Shown here: positions 59,682 to 64,000 of the stretch, piece by piece | Position numbering within the stretch: position 1 is the stretch's first letter | How the letters are laid out: the number at the start of each line of letters is the position of its first letter | Source of the DNA: an uncultured Pseudomonadota bacterium | GTDB lineage: Bacteria; Pseudomonadota; Gammaproteobacteria; Steroidobacterales; Steroidobacteraceae | Length of the DNA stretch: 64,000 nt | Assembly (NCBI GenBank): GCA_903862885.1 | Contig: CAIOZU010000014.1 | Coordinates: 1 to 64,000, forward strand | Reading direction: 5' to 3' | Made by a program: the position numbers and the translations under genes | The notes under the pieces: model-generated | What the model saw: the letters and a program-made list of their open reading frames with translations, nothing else | Told to the model about the DNA's origin: nothing | Database searches by the model: none

Positions 59682-60427
59682 AGTGACTTCGGGTGAGGGT
59701 AGAACGGCACTCGTTTGAGCCAAATCCTAAAGGCTTGCCAGTAAATTCGCCAGACCACCGAGACTGTCATCAGTGGAAATTGAATAAGGACGGCGGCCAA
59801 GTGGCGACTATCCAGAGGCCAGCGATGCAGACGCAAGGTGGCAGCGAATTGGGTTTTTTCCTCTTGATGATTTTCCATATGGACTGCCAACGTCTGTCCG
59901 GGGAGGGTGAAGCGCCACTGGAGGTCCATGTCCATTGGCAGGAACGGCGATACATGAAACGCCTTCTTAAGATGCCACGTGAGACTTGAGGCCTGCGCGG
60001 TAGCACAGGCGCGCTCCAGCACATAGGCGTATCGCTCGCCCCACGGGGTATTCGTGATGTCAGCGACGATCGCTTGTAACTGATCAGCGCTGTCGTAGCA
60101 GTAGTAAAAAACAACTGGATTAAAACAGACACCCAACAGACGAACGTGGGCCAACAGGCAGATGCGACCCTCGGGACGCTGTCCAGTGCGTTCTTTAACC
60201 AAATCACGCACTACTTGATCCAAGGGGCGCTGGTGGGGTGCTAGATAATCTTGTCGGCGAAAGTACCCAAGGGCCGGGCGACGTGCTGACCAAAAAAGAC
60301 GACCCGAAAATACCGTCTTCAGTTCGGCCAGATCGAGCCACAGCATGAAGATCGGATAGGAAAAACGATGCGATGTCGGTTGCAGGCGCTGATGCGTGAG
60401 TTGTCCTTTATAGATGGCGCTATGCAT
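59678..60427 (-). CDS. DUF1365 family protein
   Basis: Protein of 249 residues of the DUF1365 family, which regularly sits between an FAD-dependent amine-oxidase-like protein and a CFA-like enzyme. Family markers: HSAIYKGQLTHQRLQPTSHRFSYP at the N-terminus, LLAHVRLLGVCFNPVVFYYCYD (about 103-124) and HLKKAFHVSPFLPM. The ATG overlaps the preceding gene by 8 bp and the stop overlaps cfa by 4 bp. Function not established; context points to unusual lipid chemistry. A C-terminal hydrophobic stretch suggests membrane association. Confidence 0.93.
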   Translation of the reverse strand: MHSAIYKGQLTHQRLQPTSHRFSYPIFMLWLDLAELKTVFSGRLFWSARRPALGYFRRQDYLAPHQRPLDQVVRDLVKERTGQRPEGRICLLAHVRLLGVCFNPVVFYYCYDSADQLQAIVADITNTPWGERYAYVLERACATAQASSLTWHLKKAFHVSPFLPMDMDLQWRFTLPGQTLAVHMENHQEEKTQFAATLRLHRWPLDSRHLAAVLIQFPLMTVSVVWRIYWQAFRIWLKRVPFYPHPKSL

Positions 60428-61703
60428 GCCGGCCCAACCACTGATCTATCTGTCTGAGCACAGTTAGGCCACTGACCACGCCATCTTCATGAAAACCGTA
60501 ACGCCAATAGGCGCCGCAGTAAAAGGTCTGTCGGTCGCCACTGATCTCGGCGTGTCTTTTTTGTGCCGCCACGCCGGCGGGTGTGTACACCGGGTGATCG
60601 TAGGTATAGGCACCGATGATTTTGTTTTCATCAATGCACTCGGTCATATTGAGTGACAAGAGATAATGTTGGCGTGTGTGTAGGGACTGCAGCACATTCA
60701 TGTCGTAGGTGATGGCGCAGCCGAGAACATCGTCAGTCCGGAGATGGTAGTTCCATGCCGCTCGAGCGAGCGGCGTGCGAGGCAGCAGGCGGGTATCGGT
60801 GTGGAGTACGGCTTCATTTGCCTGAAACGGGAAAGCGCTGAGAATTGATGTCTCTTTCGGACTGGGGTCTTTGAGTAACTGAAGAGCCGTGTCAGCATGG
60901 CAAGCAATCACCACCGCATCGTGCACATGCGTTTTGCCACTCGCCGTTTGAATGTGTACTTGCTGTGCCTGCCGCTCGATGGAGATCACCGGGGTGTTGG
61001 TGTGGATGCGGTCTTTGAACGGCGCGCACAGCGCACGCACGTATTCCCGTGAACCGCCTTGAACGGTGCGCCACTGCGGCCGGCGGTTGATGGTTAAAAA
61101 GCCGTGGCGCTTGAAAAAATCAATAAAAAAGTAAGCAGGGCAGGCCAATATGGCGTTATAGCCTTGCGACCAAATGGATCGACCTAAGGGAACGATGTAA
61201 TGCTCAATAAATGCGAGTCCGTAGTGGTGAGCGCGCAGCCAATCACCCAGTGAGGTGTGTTCGTCACCGCTCATCAAGAAGCGTGGCGCGGCGCGGTTGA
61301 ACCGCAAGATATCGCGGAGCATGGCCAGAAAAGAGGGCGAGAGCAGATTGCGTCGCTGTGCAAATAGGGCATTGAGGCTGGTGCCGTTGTATTCGAGTCC
61401 CGTCCGCTCGTTTTGTAGACTGAAGCTCATGTGAGAGGGCTGAGTGGCGACGCCTAAGCGAGCGAGCAAGCCAAGAAACTCAGGATAGGTCCAGTCATTA
61501 CAGACGATGAAGCCCGTGTCGATCGCTACCGGATCCGGTTCCTCTTCCACATCGACCGTGTGGGTGTGACCGCCGACCCAGGGGCTTGCTTCATACACCG
61601 TGACGGAGTGGTTTGCATGTAAGCCGTGAGCCACGGTGAGGCCGGCGATCCCACTGCCGATAACGGCGATGGAGGGGCGGGCGGGTGCAGAGTCTGTGAT
61701 CAC
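60420..61703 (-). CDS. FAD-dependent amine-oxidase-like / desaturase-like oxidoreductase
   Basis: Flavoprotein of 427 residues with N-terminal IAVIGSGIAGLTVAHGL (about 12-28) and ASPWVGGHTHTV, plus DTGFIVCNDWTYPEF and a C-terminal FCGAYWRYGFHEDGVVSGL. It belongs to the amine oxidase/phytoene desaturase-like superfamily, in the branch found with DUF1365 and CFA genes. In photo-oxidative stress regulons a homolog is thought to introduce a double bond into methylated fatty acids; that role is recalled knowledge, not visible here. First gene of the five-gene minus-strand operon. The 100 bp upstream should contain its promoter. Confidence 0.88.
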   Translation of the reverse strand: MITDSAPARPSIAVIGSGIAGLTVAHGLHANHSVTVYEASPWVGGHTHTVDVEEEPDPVAIDTGFIVCNDWTYPEFLGLLARLGVATQPSHMSFSLQNERTGLEYNGTSLNALFAQRRNLLSPSFLAMLRDILRFNRAAPRFLMSGDEHTSLGDWLRAHHYGLAFIEHYIVPLGRSIWSQGYNAILACPAYFFIDFFKRHGFLTINRRPQWRTVQGGSREYVRALCAPFKDRIHTNTPVISIERQAQQVHIQTASGKTHVHDAVVIACHADTALQLLKDPSPKETSILSAFPFQANEAVLHTDTRLLPRTPLARAAWNYHLRTDDVLGCAITYDMNVLQSLHTRQHYLLSLNMTECIDENKIIGAYTYDHPVYTPAGVAAQKRHAEISGDRQTFYCGAYWRYGFHEDGVVSGLTVLRQIDQWLGRHA

Positions 61704-61803
61704 AAGGCGACTCGCTCAAAGTAGGATCTGGGGTGGCCGGCGGCAGTGTAGCGCCGCTTAGGAGACAGACGCAGAGCAATCTTTTGTCCTATACAAATAA
61801 GAG

Positions 61804-61823
61804 ACACCCAAGAAATCGGGTGT
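61804..61823 (-). terminator. hairpin terminator after photolyase
   Basis: ACACCC (61804-61809) and GGGTGT (61818-61823) form a 6-bp stem directly after the photolyase stop. On the minus strand CTCTTATTTGT follows, an imperfect U tract. It would separate the photolyase from the operon starting at 61703. Confidence 0.5.
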
Positions 61824-63335
61824 TTATTTTTTGGAGGGGGCGCGTTTGCCTTTGGCACGTCGCGGCGCGGCCTGTGCGGCGTCCAACGGGTCTGCCGGCG
61901 TACGCAGGCGCTGCCAGGTGGCGAGCGCTCGATCGCGGCTAGCGGCGAGGTCGACGACCGGGTGTGGGTAGTGTTTGCCGAGTTGCAGGCCCACCTCGGC
62001 GAGAATCATCGGCGGTGCTCGAAACGGTTGATGGATCCACGCATCCGGCAGTGCCGCCAGTTCCGGCACCCAGCGGCGCAGGTAGTCACGCTGTGGGTCA
62101 AAGCGCTCGGCTTGTAAGATGGGGTTGAATATCCGGTAGTACGGTGCCGCATCCGCTCCGCAGCCGGCCGCCCATTGCCAGCCTAAGCTGTTGGCGGCGA
62201 GATCGGCATCGACCAGCGTGTCGTAAAACCAGCGCGCGCCTTCCAGCCAAGAGATGCCTAGGTTTTTGGTGAGGAAGGAGGCGACGATCATACGCACGCG
62301 ATTGTGCATCCAACCGGTGTGCCATAGTTCGCGCATGCCAGCATCCACAATGGGAATGCCGGTCTGGCCGCGCTGCCAAGCGCCGAGCGCCGTGGGTTCT
62401 TGTCGCCATTCGAAGGGACGAAATTTTTGATCTAAGGGTTGATCTGTTGTGTGCGGAAAAGCAAACAGCACATGGTGTGCAAATTCGCGCCAACCGATCT
62501 CACGCAAAAAAGTTTCAGCGCCAGTGTCTTTGATTTGCGATGATTCGCCGGTGATATGCATCGTGTGTGCGAGCACCTGCCGCGGACTCAGTTCACCAAA
62601 ATGCAAGTGGGGCGCTAAACCTGAGGTGCCGGCATGGTCCGGTCGGTTGCGCTCACCCGCATAGTGATTCACCGCTTCGTCGAGGAACTGCTCAAAGCGT
62701 GTAAGGGCACCGTGTTCGCCCGGTGTCCACATGGAACTGAAGCCCTGTGCCCAGTCTCGTGTCGGCAGCAACTGCAGATCAGCGATGGGTACGCCCACTG
62801 GAGTCTTTTTCGCTTGGGCGATGGATCGCGGGGCCGGGAGTGGCGCTGGCACCGTGCTTAACGTGCGTTGACAGGCCCTCCAGAAAGGGGTGAACACCCG
62901 AAACGGTTCGCCAGAACCGTTGCGAATAGTCCAAGGCTCAAGGAGTACATTGCCGATGTGACTGTCTACCTCGATGCCTGTCTCGCGCAGCGTCGCTTTG
63001 ATCTCGGTGTCGCGAGCGATGGTGGCCGGTTCGTAACTTCGATTCCAATGGACGGCTGTGGCGCCCGTGGTTTGGATGAGATCAGACAAGGCGCGCTGTG
63101 CGGGGCCTTTTAAAATGAGCAAGCGCGATTTGATTGCGCGCAGGGACTGATCCAGCGCTGTGAGTGAATGGTGCAGCCACCATTGGCTTGCCGCACCCAT
63201 CGACCAAGGCGCCTCCTCTTCAGGGGCATGGATATACACCGGCACGATGTGCTCGGCCGTGTTGAGTGCGTGGGTCAGCGCTGGATGGTCAGTGAGTCTG
63301 AGATCCCGTCGAAACCAGACGATGGCGGTGCGGAT
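61824..63335 (-). CDS. phrB: deoxyribodipyrimidine photolyase (class I CPD), non-ATG start
   Basis: Light-driven DNA repair flavoenzyme, about 503 residues, splitting cyclobutane pyrimidine dimers. The true N-terminus TAIVWFRRDLRLTDHPAL (antenna domain) is encoded from about 63335, upstream of the first conventional start (GTG 63245). In that frame there is no ATG, GTG or TTG: after a clear GAGGAG (63347-63342) come ATA (63341) and ATC (63335). ATC has the proper 6-bp spacing and is taken as the start. The FAD domain shows GLAPHLHFGELSPRQV, TFLREIGWREFAHHVL, GIPIVDAGMRELWHTGWMHNRVRM and DADLAANSLGWQWAAGCGAD. The tail is basic (RRAKGKRAPSKK). Confidence 0.93.
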   Translation of the reverse strand: MRTAIVWFRRDLRLTDHPALTHALNTAEHIVPVYIHAPEEEAPWSMGAASQWWLHHSLTALDQSLRAIKSRLLILKGPAQRALSDLIQTTGATAVHWNRSYEPATIARDTEIKATLRETGIEVDSHIGNVLLEPWTIRNGSGEPFRVFTPFWRACQRTLSTVPAPLPAPRSIAQAKKTPVGVPIADLQLLPTRDWAQGFSSMWTPGEHGALTRFEQFLDEAVNHYAGERNRPDHAGTSGLAPHLHFGELSPRQVLAHTMHITGESSQIKDTGAETFLREIGWREFAHHVLFAFPHTTDQPLDQKFRPFEWRQEPTALGAWQRGQTGIPIVDAGMRELWHTGWMHNRVRMIVASFLTKNLGISWLEGARWFYDTLVDADLAANSLGWQWAAGCGADAAPYYRIFNPILQAERFDPQRDYLRRWVPELAALPDAWIHQPFRAPPMILAEVGLQLGKHYPHPVVDLAASRDRALATWQRLRTPADPLDAAQAAPRRAKGKRAPSKK

Positions 63336-63363
63336 GGGTATCTCCTCTAGTGTCAGCGGGCTC

Positions 63364-63385
63364 GCCCTCGATATGGATCGAGGGC
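63364..63385. repeat. inverted repeat between htpX and photolyase
   Basis: GCCCTCGAT (63364-63372) and ATCGAGGGC (63377-63385) make a perfect 9-bp stem with loop ATGG, 24 bp after the htpX stop. No T run follows on the minus strand. It may be a weak terminator for htpX or a protein-binding dyad in the photolyase promoter. Confidence 0.6.
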
Positions 63386-63409
63386 GTACGGCGCATGATC
63401 GTAAGTTCC

Positions 63410-64000
63410 TCAGCTGTTTCGGTGCAGTGCTTCGATACGCTCATCGAGCGGTGGATGACTCATGAATAGGCGTTTCAATCCGCTCACGCGCTCACCCCCA
63501 GCAATCCCTAGTGCCTGCATGCTGGCCGGTAGGCCCTCGGAGGGCGCGCGCTGTAAGGCTTGCAGCGCGCCGATCATAGATTGGGTGCCGGCCAGACGGG
63601 CACCGCCGGCGTCGGCTCTAAATTCACGGCGACGACTGAACCACATCACTATCATGCTGGCCAACAGGCTAAGGCCAATTTGTGCGATCAGTGTGGATAC
63701 AAAAAATCCAATGCCTCGGCCGTCTTCGTCGCGGAAAATCACACGATCCACAAAGCGTCCGATGACCCGCGACAGAACAAATACAAAGGTATTTACCACG
63801 CCCTGAATAAGGGTGAGGGTGATCATATCGCCGTTGGCGACGTGGGTGATCTCATGACCCATCACCGCCTCCGCTTCAGCGCGGCTCATTCGCTCCAAAA
63901 GCCCAGTGCTCACGGCCACTAATGCGTGGTTGCGACTCCAGCCGGTGGCAAACGCATTGGGTTCCGCTGATTCAAAAATACCCACTTCTGGCATGCCGAT
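63410..64000 (-). CDS. htpX: HtpX-type membrane zinc metalloprotease, 5' end outside window
   Basis: C-terminal 196 or so residues of an inner-membrane M48 protease that degrades misfolded membrane proteins under stress. The zinc motif is [12 protein letters not shown], with the third ligand region in [16 protein letters not shown]. Two membrane helices follow the HEITH motif ([18 protein letters not shown] and [18 protein letters not shown]). [22 protein letters not shown] precedes the active site as in HtpX. The protein ends [16 protein letters not shown]. The gene continues past the right edge, so the full length is unknown. Confidence 0.95.
   Translation of the reverse strand: MGMPEVGIFESAEPNAFATGWSRNHALVAVSTGLLERMSRAEAEAVMGHEITHVANGDMITLTLIQGVVNTFVFVLSRVIGRFVDRVIFRDEDGRGIGFFVSTLIAQIGLSLLASMIVMWFSRRREFRADAGGARLAGTQSMIGALQALQRAPSEGLPASMQALGIAGGERVSGLKRLFMSHPPLDERIEALHRNS

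Overview
The window looks like chromosome of a heterotrophic gammaproteobacterium. The evidence is four large TonB-dependent receptors with QuA/EVIVTSQKRxEN-type N-termini, Alr/Ald/Lrp, HtpX, SlyD, TesB and a CFA-photolyase cluster, all in a moderately GC-rich, densely packed genome. The receptor style recalls Nevskiales/Steroidobacterales/Xanthomonadales relatives; this placement is inference from family resemblance only. No prophage, insertion sequence, CRISPR array or rRNA was seen. One tRNA (Arg, anticodon TCG) is present.

Layout. 1-415 is a degenerate hexamer tandem repeat. 0.5-12.3 kb is carbon metabolism: a frameshifted acyl-CoA synthetase, a dienelactone hydrolase, a PBP7-type endopeptidase (minus strand), tRNA-Arg, the CstA-YbdD pair, an FAD-linked 2-hydroxyacid dehydrogenase, an acetyl-CoA-synthetase-like enzyme with a cysteine-rich tail, a secreted amidohydrolase and a PGDYG-type protein. 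12.3-27.2 kb is a polyamine locus. A TonB receptor diverges from a Tat-exported spermidine-dehydrogenase-like enzyme across a double inverted repeat. Then come a SpuC-like aminotransferase, a GntR/FCD regulator, PuuB-like oxidase, PuuA-like ligase and a second class-III aminotransferase, convergent with a complete PotF-A-B-C type ABC importer. 27.3-33.8 kb holds a small membrane protein, a cupin, GlpD, an RRM RNA-binding protein, ModBC without ModA, an unknown conserved-looking protein and alanine racemase.

33.8-43.8 kb: a TonB receptor under a TPP riboswitch (so probably a thiamin-compound receptor), an Lrp/AsnC regulator divergent from alanine dehydrogenase, SlyD, acetyl-CoA synthetase, an MHS-family transporter and PBP4. 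43.9-52.7 kb: a three-gene operon (HtrA-like protease plus two secreted SUMF1/FGE-fold paralogs) facing two tandemly duplicated TonB receptors. 52.7-56.3 kb: MATE exporter, YumC-type ferredoxin/flavodoxin reductase and TesB. 56.3-63.4 kb (minus strand): photolyase, then a tightly overlapped five-gene operon (FAD amine-oxidase-like, DUF1365, CFA-like methyltransferase, D-2-hydroxyacid dehydrogenase, GNAT), resembling photo-oxidative-stress lipid clusters. The window ends inside htpX.

Themes: several substrate-specific outer-membrane receptors sit next to matching inner-membrane and catabolic genes. Alr, Ald and Lrp, together with the PBP genes elsewhere in the window, suggest turnover of alanine from peptidoglycan. 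Genes are tightly coupled, with many ATGA/GTGA overlaps and three convergent pairs sharing stop codons.
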